DNA from: Phascolarctobacterium sp.
Lineage (GTDB): Bacteria > Bacillota > Negativicutes > Acidaminococcales > Acidaminococcaceae
Assembly (NCBI GenBank): GCA_022718015.1
Contig: JAIHZV010000002.1
Span: 1-24,952, forward strand
Reading direction: 5' to 3'
Length of the DNA: 24,952 nucleotides
The first letter of the stretch is position 1, and every line of letters starts with the position of its first letter. Below, piece after piece: positions 1 through 7,073 of this stretch. Made by a program: the position numbers and the translations under genes. The notes beneath the pieces were generated by a model. It saw only the letters and a list, made by a program, of their open reading frames with translations, did no database searches and had not been told where the DNA came from.

Positions 1-43
1 TTTGTATTTTTGCTATGTCATTCAGAGTTATATTTGTTTTCAT
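1..43 (-). CDS. Possible LacI-family regulator, N-terminal fragment cut by window edge
   Basis: Only 14 codons are in the window, reading MKTNITLNDIAKIQ from an ATG at 43. The pattern (short basic start, then T-L-N-D-I-A) is what LacI-family repressors show at the start of their DNA-binding helix-turn-helix. That is recognition from a very short stretch. The ATG overlaps the TAA of the upstream cbiM remnant by one base (TAATG), which suggests translational coupling. No Shine-Dalgarno sequence is visible just before it, and a TATAAT-like string overlaps the start. It could equally be a chance ORF. Confidence 0.3.
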   Translation of the reverse strand, partial: MKTNITLNDIAKIQ

Positions 44-198
44 TATAACACGAAAAAAAGATTTTCTAAAGGGAGAAGAAGAATTTTTTCGTCACGCTCC
101 TTTTTAACCTTTTGCAGTGCGTAGCCTGCAGCTGCAAACGAGCAGGCATACATAGCTCCGGCAACAGCCGGAGAAAGCAAAGCGTCTGCCATATGCAT
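43..198 (-). pseudogene. cbiM: Truncated cbiM: 5' remnant of a cobalt/nickel ECF transporter S component
   Basis: This 51-codon frame starts MHMADALLSPAVAGAMYA, which closely resembles the conserved N terminus of CbiM-type cobalt/nickel ECF transport proteins (MHMADAL-SP-V). In that family the second-residue histidine region helps bind the metal. The similarity runs about 38-40 residues, through the basic stretch QKVKKERDEK. The frame then departs and stops at 45-43, whereas full CbiM proteins have more than 200 residues and several membrane helices. A good ribosome-binding site (GGAGTG, about 8 nt before ATG 198) and a promoter are still present, so the start may still be expressed. I read it as a deletion remnant. 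A short regulatory or leader peptide is the alternative. No cobalamin riboswitch was recognised upstream. Confidence 0.6.
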
Positions 199-236
199 AA
201 TTATCACTCCACTCCTGATTTTTCTTGACTATAAGC

Positions 237-267
237 ATTATAACATTGAAGCTTACTCCAGAGTCAA
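237..267 (-). promoter_or_regulatory. Promoter with 19-bp spacer, MerR-type
   Basis: Reading the minus strand, -35 TTGACT (267-262) and -10 TATAAT (242-237) are near-consensus but separated by 19 bp instead of 17. The spacer holds an imperfect inverted repeat (AC..TG.AG / CT.CA..GT). An over-long spacer with a dyad between the boxes is the hallmark of promoters activated by MerR-family regulators, which untwist the DNA. It drives the cbiM remnant at 198. No MerR gene is in the window, so the regulator assignment is inference. Confidence 0.5.
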
Positions 268-280
268 GAGCTGTTTCATA

Positions 281-329
281 GAAAAACTGCCACCTCACCT
301 GCGCCGAAGCACAGCTAAAAGTGGCAGTT
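281..329 (-). terminator. Rho-independent terminator after the dCMP deaminase gene
   Basis: On the minus strand a 9-bp stem AACTGCCAC (293-285 as its plus-strand partner) pairs with GTGGCAGTT (321-329 on plus). It encloses a smaller stem-loop with a TTCG loop and is followed by a T-run (plus strand GAAAAA at 281-286). It lies 25 bp beyond the dCMP deaminase stop and marks the end of the long minus-strand run. Confidence 0.8.
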
Positions 330-353
330 ATATAAATTTAAAATTAAAGCAAG

Positions 354-812
354 TCAGTCCTTATGCAGCACGCAGATTTCAATGCCCGAGGCCTGCATCA
401 TATCCTCAGCCAGCTTATCAGGATAAGGATTGGCGTAAACTATACGCTTTATTCCGGCGTTGATAAGAATCTTTGTGCAAACAACGCAGGGCTGGTGCGT
501 ACAATACACAGTGCCGCCGTTAACCGACACGCCATGATAAGCAGCCTGCACAACAGCGTTCTGCTCCGCATGAATGCCGCGGCATAGCTCGTGCATCTGG
601 CCAGAAGGCACATGGAGCTGCTCACGCAGACAGCCTGTAACCTCACAGTGAGGCAAATCCTTCGGTGTACCGTTGTAGCCTGTCGCCACAATCTGCTTGT
701 TCTTGACAATCACAGCACCCACGCTGCGGCGCAGACAGGTTGAACGCGTGCTGACCACCTGCGCAATCTCCATAAAGTAATGATCCCAATCAGGTCTTGC
801 TTTGTGTTCCAT
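354..812 (-). CDS. comEB: dCMP deaminase (ComEB-like)
   Basis: A zinc-dependent deaminase of 152 residues, which should convert dCMP to dUMP, the precursor for dTMP. The cytidine/deoxycytidylate deaminase signature is intact: H81-A-E83 supplies a zinc ligand and the catalytic glutamate, and P108-C109-V-V-C112 the other two zinc ligands. An additional Cys/His-rich insert (H55, C56, C61, C77) is typical of dCMP deaminases that bind a second zinc. I chose the ATG at 812 (MEHKARPDW). A longer in-frame start at 875 would add 21 residues lying entirely inside upp and unlike the family. The start is 4 nt after the upp stop, so translation is probably coupled. No strong ribosome-binding site is visible. 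It is the last gene of the minus-strand run, just before a terminator, and next to upp in pyrimidine metabolism. Confidence 0.9.
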   Translation of the reverse strand: MEHKARPDWDHYFMEIAQVVSTRSTCLRRSVGAVIVKNKQIVATGYNGTPKDLPHCEVTGCLREQLHVPSGQMHELCRGIHAEQNAVVQAAYHGVSVNGGTVYCTHQPCVVCTKILINAGIKRIVYANPYPDKLAEDMMQASGIEICVLHKD

Positions 813-816
813 GATG

Positions 817-1437
817 TTATACCGTACCGAAAATGCGGTCGCCAGCATCGCCCAGACCGGGAACGATGTAGCCATGCTCGTTCAGATGGTCGTCCAGCAC
901 AACAGTGTAGATGGGCACATCAGGATGAGCAGCGTTGAGCTTTTCTACGCCCTCAGGAGCAGCAACAAGGCACATGAAGCGCAGGTTCTTCATGCCGCGT
1001 TTTTTGAGCTGGTCGATAGCAGCAATCGCACTGCCGCCGGTTGCCAGCATCGGGTCAACAACAATCGTATAAGCGTCCATATCCGCAGGCAGCTTGCAGT
1101 AATATTCCATCGGCAGCAGAGTCTCCTCATTACGACTCATGCCAATATGACCAACATTAGCTTCCGGGATAACGCTGAGTACGCCCTCCATGAAGCCCAG
1201 GCCTGCACGCAGGATAGGCACAACAGTTACGCTGCCCTTGATACGGCAGCCGGTGGTTTCGCACAGCGGCGTTGTTACCTTTACTTCTTCCACAGGTAAA
1301 TCTCTGGTCGTTTCAAAGGTCAGCAGCGCTGCAACCTCACTAATGATGTGACGAAAAACTACGCTCTTAGTATCCTTATCACGCAAGATGGTCATTTTTG
1401 CTTGCAGCAACGGATGGTTTACTACATTGATTTGCAT
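817..1437 (-). CDS. upp: Uracil phosphoribosyltransferase
   Basis: This enzyme makes UMP from uracil and PRPP in pyrimidine salvage and is cytosolic. The 206-residue length is normal for the family. The PRPP-binding loop VVDPMLATGGS is at about 126-136, and the RAGLGF region at 77-82 and the C-terminal GDAGDRIFGT uracil-binding segment are present. The start at 1437 has a good ribosome-binding site (AAAGGAG at 1455-1449). A perfect 11-bp hairpin lies immediately upstream of that site. The gene follows glyA and precedes the dCMP deaminase; glyA-upp adjacency is also seen in Bacillus. Confidence 0.97.
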   Translation of the reverse strand: MQINVVNHPLLQAKMTILRDKDTKSVVFRHIISEVAALLTFETTRDLPVEEVKVTTPLCETTGCRIKGSVTVVPILRAGLGFMEGVLSVIPEANVGHIGMSRNEETLLPMEYYCKLPADMDAYTIVVDPMLATGGSAIAAIDQLKKRGMKNLRFMCLVAAPEGVEKLNAAHPDVPIYTVVLDDHLNEHGYIVPGLGDAGDRIFGTV

Positions 1438-1460
1438 TGGATATATCGCTCCTTTACTTT

Positions 1461-1495
1461 ATATCCTCTTGCCCGCCATGCAGACAAGAGGATAT
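1461..1495 (-). other. Perfect 11-bp intercistronic hairpin between glyA and upp
   Basis: ATATCCTCTTG (1461-1471) and CAAGAGGATAT (1485-1495) form a perfect 11-bp stem with a 13-nt loop. On the minus strand it is followed by AAAGTAAAGGAG and not a T-run, so it is not a classical terminator for glyA. Its base is 5 nt from the upp Shine-Dalgarno sequence. It may act as an mRNA-stabilising or processing structure or modulate upp translation. The function is inferred only from its position. Confidence 0.55.
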
Positions 1496-1502
1496 TTTAT
1501 AA

Positions 1503-2753
1503 TTATAGATTTGTGTATAACGGGTATTTAGCACACAACGCAGCTACACGTTTGGCAGCCTCTGCATGCTTAGCAAAATCGGTCGGGTTATTGAGCACCA
1601 GACCCATAATAGCTGCAACCTCTTTGAAGTCCTCCTCCTGGAAGCCGCGGGTAGTAGCAGCCGGAGTACCCAGACGGATACCGCTGGTTACAAACGGGCT
1701 GGCCGGGTCAAACGGAATGGTGTTCTTGTTGCAGGTAATGCCGATATTATCGAGCAGCTTTTCAGCCTCCTTGCCGGTCAGGTTTTTGTTGCGTACATCA
1801 ACCAGAATCAGATGGTTGTCAGTACCGCCGGAAACGAGACGGAAGCCCTCTGCCTTCAGGCCTTCAGCAAAAGCCTTGGCATTCTTAACGATATTTTCCG
1901 CATACTCTCTGAACTCAGGCTTCAGAGCTTCGCCGAAGGCAACAGCCTTAGCAGCAATAACGTGCATCAGCGGGCCGCCCTGCAGGCCGGGGAAAATAGA
2001 TTTATTGATTTTCTTTGCGTATTCCTCATTGTTGGTCAGAATCAGACCGCCGCGAGGACCACGCAGGGTTTTATGCGTAGTGGTAGTTACAATGTCAGCA
2101 TAGGGAACCGGAGACGGATGCAGACCTGCTGCAACCAGACCAGCAATATGTGCCATATCAACGAGCAGCAGAGCGCCGTTCTCATGAGCAATATTAGCAA
2201 TGCGTTCAAAATCAATGATACGCGGATATGCGCTGGCACCAGCAACAATCAGCTTCGGCTGATATTCTTTAGCCTTAGCCTCGATATCAGCATAATCAAT
2301 CATTTCGGTTTCCTTGTCTACACCATAATGAACTACGTTGAAATAGGTACCGGAAATATTAACCGGGGATCCATGGCTCAGATGACCGCCTTGAGACAGA
2401 TCCATGCCCATGATGGTATCGCCAGGTTTCAGGAAAGCAAAATACACAGCCATATTGGTGCTTGCACCGCAATGAGCCTGTACATTAGCAAAATTAGCAT
2501 TGAACAGCTTCTTAGCGCGTTCGATAGCCAGGGTTTCAACCTTGTCTACATATTCGCAACCGCCATAATAACGGTGTCCGGGGTAGCCTTCAGCGTATTT
2601 ATTCGTCAGTACGCTGCCCATAGCCTCCATAACTGCCGGAGTAACAATGTTCTCCGAAGCGATTAACTCAATTTTGTCACGTTGACGATTCAGCTCAGCA
2701 TCAATGTAACCTTTCAGCTCAGGATCAACCACGCTAAGTTTTTCTAAGTTCAT
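1503..2753 (-). CDS. glyA: Serine hydroxymethyltransferase
   Basis: A PLP enzyme that interconverts serine and glycine while charging tetrahydrofolate with a one-carbon unit. All 416 residues are present, a standard bacterial length. The PLP lysine is K228 in TTTTHKTLRGPRGG. Other family hallmarks include the N-terminal IELIASEN, the EGYPGHRYYGG substrate loop near 55-65, and LVDMAHIAGL near 197-206. The start at 2753 is supported by AGGAGGG about 7 nt upstream. It sits between the DUF436 gene and upp, the same order as ywlG-glyA-upp in Bacillus subtilis. Confidence 0.98.
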   Translation of the reverse strand: MNLEKLSVVDPELKGYIDAELNRQRDKIELIASENIVTPAVMEAMGSVLTNKYAEGYPGHRYYGGCEYVDKVETLAIERAKKLFNANFANVQAHCGASTNMAVYFAFLKPGDTIMGMDLSQGGHLSHGSPVNISGTYFNVVHYGVDKETEMIDYADIEAKAKEYQPKLIVAGASAYPRIIDFERIANIAHENGALLLVDMAHIAGLVAAGLHPSPVPYADIVTTTTHKTLRGPRGGLILTNNEEYAKKINKSIFPGLQGGPLMHVIAAKAVAFGEALKPEFREYAENIVKNAKAFAEGLKAEGFRLVSGGTDNHLILVDVRNKNLTGKEAEKLLDNIGITCNKNTIPFDPASPFVTSGIRLGTPAATTRGFQEEDFKEVAAIMGLVLNNPTDFAKHAEAAKRVAALCAKYPLYTNL

Positions 2754-2805
2754 TTCAAAACCCTCCTAAATAATAAAACATAAAATAAATATCACAGATG
2801 GCACA

Positions 2806-3363
2806 TTATGGACGGTCATCCGGATATTGTGCGCGCGGACCGCCTACAAGCGGCGCACGTGTTCTGGCGGCAGTCAGCACTGCTTCGCCAATTTTTTTAT
2901 ATTGCAGCCTTACCGGTACAGCAACTCTTTTCAGATGCATGCCGATAAGTGTCTGACCAATATCCAAGCCCAGATGCGCGGTGATTGCTTCAACAACTAC
3001 AGGCTCAGCAAAATTTTCATAAGCTGCTGTACCCATAGCGCCGCCGGCATGAGGCATAGGGCGTACTGTAACCTCAGTGAGGTTATAACGCTCTACTGCA
3101 GAGGCCTCTACTACCAAGGAACGATTCAAATGCTCGCAGCACTGAACTGCCAGATACAGCTCATGCGCATCGCACACAGCCTTCAACGCTTTGAACATTG
3201 CCACAGCAGTCTCACTGCTGCCGCCGGTGCCGATTTTATTGCCCACCACCTCACTGGTGCTGCAGCCCAGCACAAAAATCTGTCCTTTTTTTGGTTTAGC
3301 TATCTCAATGAGCTCCTCTGCTGCTGCAGTAAGCTCTTGAACAATCTGTTCCTTTGTTTCCAT
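2806..3363 (-). CDS. ywlG: DUF436 / TIGR01440 family protein (YwlG-like)
   Basis: This 185-residue soluble protein resembles the YwlG/DUF436 family, whose biochemical role is unknown to me. Visible features are an N-terminal helical segment of about 25 residues, the VLGCSTSEVVG stretch near 31-41, a GTGGSSE stretch that could be a phosphate-binding turn, and a conserved-looking CCEHLNRSLV segment near 95-104. There is no signal peptide or membrane helix. The ribosome-binding site is weak (AAAGAAG, about 12 nt from ATG 3363). The gene lies 35 nt after rpiB and 52 nt before glyA, as in the Bacillus ywlG-glyA cluster. That synteny supports the family assignment but does not reveal a function. 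Confidence 0.88.
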   Translation of the reverse strand: METKEQIVQELTAAAEELIEIAKPKKGQIFVLGCSTSEVVGNKIGTGGSSETAVAMFKALKAVCDAHELYLAVQCCEHLNRSLVVEASAVERYNLTEVTVRPMPHAGGAMGTAAYENFAEPVVVEAITAHLGLDIGQTLIGMHLKRVAVPVRLQYKKIGEAVLTAARTRAPLVGGPRAQYPDDRP

Positions 3364-3397
3364 AACGCTTGTTACTTCTTTCTATGAATCAGGGTTT

Positions 3398-3844
3398 TTA
3401 TTTTGCTTCCAAGGCCATAATCTTGTCGACACGGCGCTCATGACGTCCGCCGGCAAACTCAGTGTTCAGCCATGCATCCGTAATCATCTCTGCCAGGCCA
3501 ACGCCCAGAACGCGCTCGCCCATGCACAGAACATTAGCATTGTTATGCTCACGGGACATTTGCGCAGAGAAAACATCGCCGCACAGTGCAGCGCGGATGC
3601 CCTTGCATTTATTAGCAGCAATGGAAATACCAATACCGGTGCCGCAGATAAGAATACCTCTTTCTGCACCGCTTTCGCCGCTAGTGATATCCTTGCAGAG
3701 CTTTTCAGCGAAATCAGGATAATCTACAGAATCCTCGCTGTAGGTACCATGGTCAACAACCTCGATACCTTTGTCCTGCAAATATTTTTTGATGTGCTCT
3801 TTCAGATGAAAGCCGCCATGATCGCAGCCCATTGCAATTTTCAT
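3398..3844 (-). CDS. rpiB: Ribose-5-phosphate isomerase B
   Basis: This enzyme interconverts ribose 5-phosphate and ribulose 5-phosphate in the non-oxidative pentose phosphate pathway. The 148 residues match the RpiB/LacAB family length. The N-terminal GCDHGGFHLKE (D8, H9) binds substrate phosphate, C67 in ICGTGIGISIAANK is the expected catalytic cysteine, and the RE-H100-NNANVLCMG segment is typical. The start at 3844 has GGAG about 9-10 nt upstream. A galactose-6-phosphate isomerase subunit is unlikely in this translation/nucleotide context. It is separated from sua5 by a 146-nt gap that contains a large palindrome. Confidence 0.95.
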   Translation of the reverse strand: MKIAMGCDHGGFHLKEHIKKYLQDKGIEVVDHGTYSEDSVDYPDFAEKLCKDITSGESGAERGILICGTGIGISIAANKCKGIRAALCGDVFSAQMSREHNNANVLCMGERVLGVGLAEMITDAWLNTEFAGGRHERRVDKIMALEAK

Positions 3845-3876
3845 AATTCACCAATCTCCTTCATACATTCACTTTT

Positions 3877-3979
3877 AGGACAAAGGAGAAGGCTTTAGAT
3901 GCGAACAAATTCGACGACGGCGTACTAGAGGTACGTCGAGGAGAATTTGTGAAGCAGATGAGGCCTTATCGTTTGTCCT
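3877..3979. repeat. 103-nt imperfect palindrome, candidate dispersed repeat or structured RNA
   Basis: The gap between sua5 and rpiB is almost filled by a nested inverted repeat. The outer arms are AGGACAAA (3877-3884) / TTTGTCCT (3972-3979). Next come AAGGCT / GGCCTT-type arms (3889-3894 with 3962-3967) and a TGC/GCA pair. The middle arms are ACAAATTC (3905-3912) / GAATTTGT (3943-3950). At the centre CGTAC (3921-3925) pairs with GTACG (3931-3935) around a TAGAG loop. Arms match well while the intervening bases do not, so the RNA from either strand would fold into one long interrupted hairpin. The shape is like REP/MITE-type elements. No second clear copy was found in this window. Confidence 0.65.
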
Positions 3980-3990
3980 CGCATTATCTT

Positions 3991-5097
3991 TTATTGTATC
4001 ATAAATTCTGGTAAAGTGGCACTATTTTTTAAATGTAAGCTGCCATTTTGCAGAGTTATCAGCTGATAGCCTGCTGCCTTACGCAGACGGTTCATAATTG
4101 CCAAGCCGATACCGCTCTCGTCAACGCCCTCGGCCAGAATAACATCCGGCTGAGTGCGGTCGAAATCACGCAGCAGATAGAACAGGTCAGCAGCCAGCTG
4201 CTCGCGGCTGTCGCCCCAGCATGCCAGCTGCAGCTGCTGCTTCTCCACCAGCTCTGCAAGCTCGCGCTCCAGCGCCCTGCCGCAGAGCACGCCGACAGTC
4301 TTGCCTGCTGCCAGCGCCTTAGCGATAACCTCTGGAAGCTTTTGGCAGGCCTCGCCCTCAAACAGATATACCGGCGCCTTCGGCGCATAATGGCGGTACT
4401 TCATGCCCGGTGCCTTCGGCTTAAAGTTTTTATCTCCCTGCAGGGCCGGGTCAATCTCGACCGCGCCCATAACCTCCGTCAGCATCTCGTAGGTGATGCC
4501 GCCGGGACGCAGAATAGTCGGCACAGGCTCTGTCGTATCGACAACCGTGGATTCCAGACCGATGCCGCAGCTGCCGCCGTCAAGCATACCGGCAATTTTG
4601 CCCTGCATATCCTCGAGCACGTCCTGCGCATTCGTCGGACTAGGACGACCGGAAATATTAGCCGACGGTGCCGCAATCGGGCAGCCGCAGGCACGGATAA
4701 AGTCCTGCGCAAATTTATTTGACGGAAAGCGTACAGCAACTGTTTCCAAACCAGCGCTTACTGCGTCAGGTACGATGGACGATTTATTAACAATCAACGT
4801 CAGCGGTCCCGGCCAAAAATGCTCGATAAGCTTTTGGGCATTAGCGTTCAGGCCTGTCGTCAGCGGCTCAATTGCTTCCTTTTGTGCAATATGCAAAATC
4901 AGCGGATTATCATTCGGCCGTCCCTTAGCCGCAAAAATTTTGGCTACGGCCGTCGGATTCAGTCCGTCTGCGCCCAAGCCGTACACTGTTTCCGTCGGAA
5001 AGGAAACAACCTCGCCTGCCTTAATCAGCGCAGCAGCCTGCTCCATTGCTTCTTTATTCTCAGAGTTCTTTTGTAACTTCCAGTAGGAGGTCTGCAT
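3991..5097 (-). CDS. tsaC: Threonylcarbamoyl-AMP synthase, Sua5/YwlC type with C-terminal Sua5 domain
   Basis: It makes threonylcarbamoyl-AMP from threonine, bicarbonate and ATP, the first step of the t6A37 modification of ANN-decoding tRNAs. The 368 residues comprise an N-terminal YrdC-fold domain (about 1-210) with FPTETVYGLGAD, KGRPNDNPL, PLTLIV and SANISGRPSPT motifs. A linker containing APGMKYRHYAPKAP follows, then the C-terminal Sua5 domain (about 240-350), which single-domain TsaC proteins lack. The start at 5097 keeps the family-like SYWKL N terminus and has GAGAGG about 6 nt upstream. It overlaps the end of prmC by 38 nt, so the two are almost certainly co-translated. The gene is also called sua5 or ywlC. 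Confidence 0.95.
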   Translation of the reverse strand: MQTSYWKLQKNSENKEAMEQAAALIKAGEVVSFPTETVYGLGADGLNPTAVAKIFAAKGRPNDNPLILHIAQKEAIEPLTTGLNANAQKLIEHFWPGPLTLIVNKSSIVPDAVSAGLETVAVRFPSNKFAQDFIRACGCPIAAPSANISGRPSPTNAQDVLEDMQGKIAGMLDGGSCGIGLESTVVDTTEPVPTILRPGGITYEMLTEVMGAVEIDPALQGDKNFKPKAPGMKYRHYAPKAPVYLFEGEACQKLPEVIAKALAAGKTVGVLCGRALERELAELVEKQQLQLACWGDSREQLAADLFYLLRDFDRTQPDVILAEGVDESGIGLAIMNRLRKAAGYQLITLQNGSLHLKNSATLPEFMIQ

Positions 5098-5983
5098 ATT
5101 TATCCTCTCCCTCTTTTTCCTTCAGCGCAAAAACCATGCGGTCAATGCCGGCGTAATCCTTACGCACCACAGCCTGCTTAAAGCCATGCTCCAGGCACAA
5201 CGCGCACACGTCCTCGCTCTGGTTAATACCAATCTCAAACGCCAAAAGTCCGTCGTCTGCCAGATGCTCCGCAGCCTCTGCACAGATGCGGCGGTAAAAA
5301 TCAAGCCCATCTGCACCGCCGTCCAGCGCTCCGTGCGGCTCCTGCTGCACGTCCTGCGCCAGCGTCGCAATATCAGCCGCGGGAATATACGGCGGATTAG
5401 ACACGATGATATCAAACTTTTTCTCCAGCGGCACACGGCTGAAAACATCACTGCGCACGAAGCCGCAGCGCTCCTTCACGCCTATTTTCTCGGCATTCTC
5501 CTTCGCCACCACCAAGGCATCAACGCTGATATCCACGCCCACGCCCTTAGCCTGTGGCAAATAATCCAGCAGCGAAACGATAATCGCGCCGCTGCCTGTG
5601 CCGATATCAAGGATTTTCACATCGCCCTCAGGCTGCAAAAACGGTGCCGCCTTCACCAGGCTTTCCACGAGCAGCTCTGTTTCCGGCCGCGGCACCAGTG
5701 TCGCCGGCGTAACCTTGAAAACGTTGCGCATAAACGCCTTCTCGCCCAGAATATAGTTCAGCGGCTCATGCTGAGCACGTCGCTGCACATACTTGCGCAT
5801 CAAGGCCAGCTCCTCCTCCGTCAGCGGACGCTCAAAGTCCACATACAGCGTCAGGCGCTCGCACTTTAAGACAGCACAAAGCAGTACTTCGGCATCAGAG
5901 CGTGGATCCTCCACGCCCTTTTCTGCAAAGTACTGCTTCGTCCAGTTTAAAATTTTCATTATCGTCCAGACAGCATTGCTCAT
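5060..5983 (-). CDS. prmC: Peptide chain release factor glutamine methyltransferase
   Basis: A SAM-dependent enzyme that N5-methylates the glutamine of the GGQ motif in release factors. The 307 residues comprise an N-terminal helical release-factor-binding domain (about 1-95), a PRPETELLVE connector, SAM motif I (ILDIGTGSG, about 124-132) and the catalytic NPPY (196-199), which holds the substrate glutamine. The start at 5983 lies one base after the prfA stop and uses AGGTGA inside the prfA tail as ribosome-binding site. An internal ATG at 5959 lacks one. It is next to its substrate gene prfA, the usual pairing. Confidence 0.96.
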   Translation of the reverse strand: MSNAVWTIMKILNWTKQYFAEKGVEDPRSDAEVLLCAVLKCERLTLYVDFERPLTEEELALMRKYVQRRAQHEPLNYILGEKAFMRNVFKVTPATLVPRPETELLVESLVKAAPFLQPEGDVKILDIGTGSGAIIVSLLDYLPQAKGVGVDISVDALVVAKENAEKIGVKERCGFVRSDVFSRVPLEKKFDIIVSNPPYIPAADIATLAQDVQQEPHGALDGGADGLDFYRRICAEAAEHLADDGLLAFEIGINQSEDVCALCLEHGFKQAVVRKDYAGIDRMVFALKEKEGEDKYADLLLEVTKEL

Positions 5984-5984
5984 T

Positions 5985-7052
5985 TTACTTCACCTGTCGT
6001 AATTGTTCACTTTGTTTTGCCGTAATCAAGGCATCTAAAAGCTCATCCATATCGCCGTTGACGATGCTGTCAAGCTTATGCAGCGTCAAGCCGATGCGGT
6101 GATCAGTTACGCGTCCCTGCGGATAGTTGTAGGTGCGGATACGCTCGCTACGGTCACCGGTACCAACCTGGCTCTTGCGATCCTCAGCAGTAGCAGCACG
6201 CTGCTCCTCCTGCGCCTTCTCCAGAATACGCGCACGCAGCACACGCATACATTTTTCGCGGTTCTTCAGCTGTGATTTTTCGTCCTGGCACTGTGCCACA
6301 ATGCCTGTCGGAATATGCGTAATACGTACAGCAGATTCCGTTTTGTTTACGTACTGGCCGCCTGCGCCGCCTGCACGATAGGTATCGACACGCAAATCAG
6401 CAGGATTGATTTCTATGTCAACCTCTTCAGCCTCCGGCAGCACAGCCACCGTAACGGTAGAGGTATGCACACGGCCCTGCGATTCGGTCTCCGGTACGCG
6501 CTGCACACGATGCACACCGCTTTCAAACTTCATCCGGCTGTACACGCTGTCACCGTTCACCTGGAAGACAACCTCCTTGAAGCCGCCCAGCTCTGTCGGA
6601 CTTGCATCAAGAACCTCGATACGCCAGCCGCGCGTTTCTGCATAGCGGGTGTACATACGGAATAATACGCCGGCGAACAGCGCTGCTTCATCGCCGCCTG
6701 CGCCGCCGCGAATTTCCACGATAACGTTCTTGTCGTCGTTAGGATCAGAGGGCAGCAGAAGAATAGTCAGCTTCTGCTCGTATTCCTCAAGCTGCGGCTT
6801 CAGCTCCTTGAGCTCCTCCTTCGCCATCTCCACGAGCTCTGCGTCGTCGCCCAGCTCCAGCAGCTCCTGCGCCTCATCGCGCGCCTGCACCATGTCGCGG
6901 TATTCGCGATAAGCGGTAACAATCGGCTCCAGCTTTGCATGCGCCTTCGTTGCCTTAAGCCAGTTGGCCTGGTCGGCAATAACCTCGGGGTCACTGATTT
7001 TTGCTTCCAGGTCTAAATATCTATCTTCTAGTGCTTGCAATTTGTCGAGCAT
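5985..7052 (-). CDS. prfA: Peptide chain release factor 1
   Basis: RF1 recognises UAA and UAG stop codons on the ribosome and triggers peptidyl-tRNA hydrolysis. The 355 residues are a normal length. The GGQ catalytic motif is at 231-233 (RAGGAGGQYVNKTES), and the stop-codon-recognition PxT motif appears as P187-E-T189 in the RVPETESQGRVHTST context, which identifies RF1 and not RF2. I chose the ATG at 7052 because GAGGAG lies about 8 nt upstream. The frame is open to a TTG at 7070, but that start would place the Shine-Dalgarno sequence inside the coding region. It follows the DUF1385 gene and is nearly fused to prmC. Confidence 0.97.
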   Translation of the reverse strand: MLDKLQALEDRYLDLEAKISDPEVIADQANWLKATKAHAKLEPIVTAYREYRDMVQARDEAQELLELGDDAELVEMAKEELKELKPQLEEYEQKLTILLLPSDPNDDKNVIVEIRGGAGGDEAALFAGVLFRMYTRYAETRGWRIEVLDASPTELGGFKEVVFQVNGDSVYSRMKFESGVHRVQRVPETESQGRVHTSTVTVAVLPEAEEVDIEINPADLRVDTYRAGGAGGQYVNKTESAVRITHIPTGIVAQCQDEKSQLKNREKCMRVLRARILEKAQEEQRAATAEDRKSQVGTGDRSERIRTYNYPQGRVTDHRIGLTLHKLDSIVNGDMDELLDALITAKQSEQLRQVK

Positions 7053-7073
7053 TAGAAATTCTCCTCTCAAATT

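Noticed and set aside
104..298. 64-codon minus-strand frame across the left intergenic region
   Set aside because: It runs through the promoter and is out of frame with the cbiM-like reading, which has the Shine-Dalgarno sequence and family similarity.
1566..2666. 366-codon plus-strand frame opposite glyA
   Set aside because: It is antisense to an unmistakable serine hydroxymethyltransferase. No motif or start signal.
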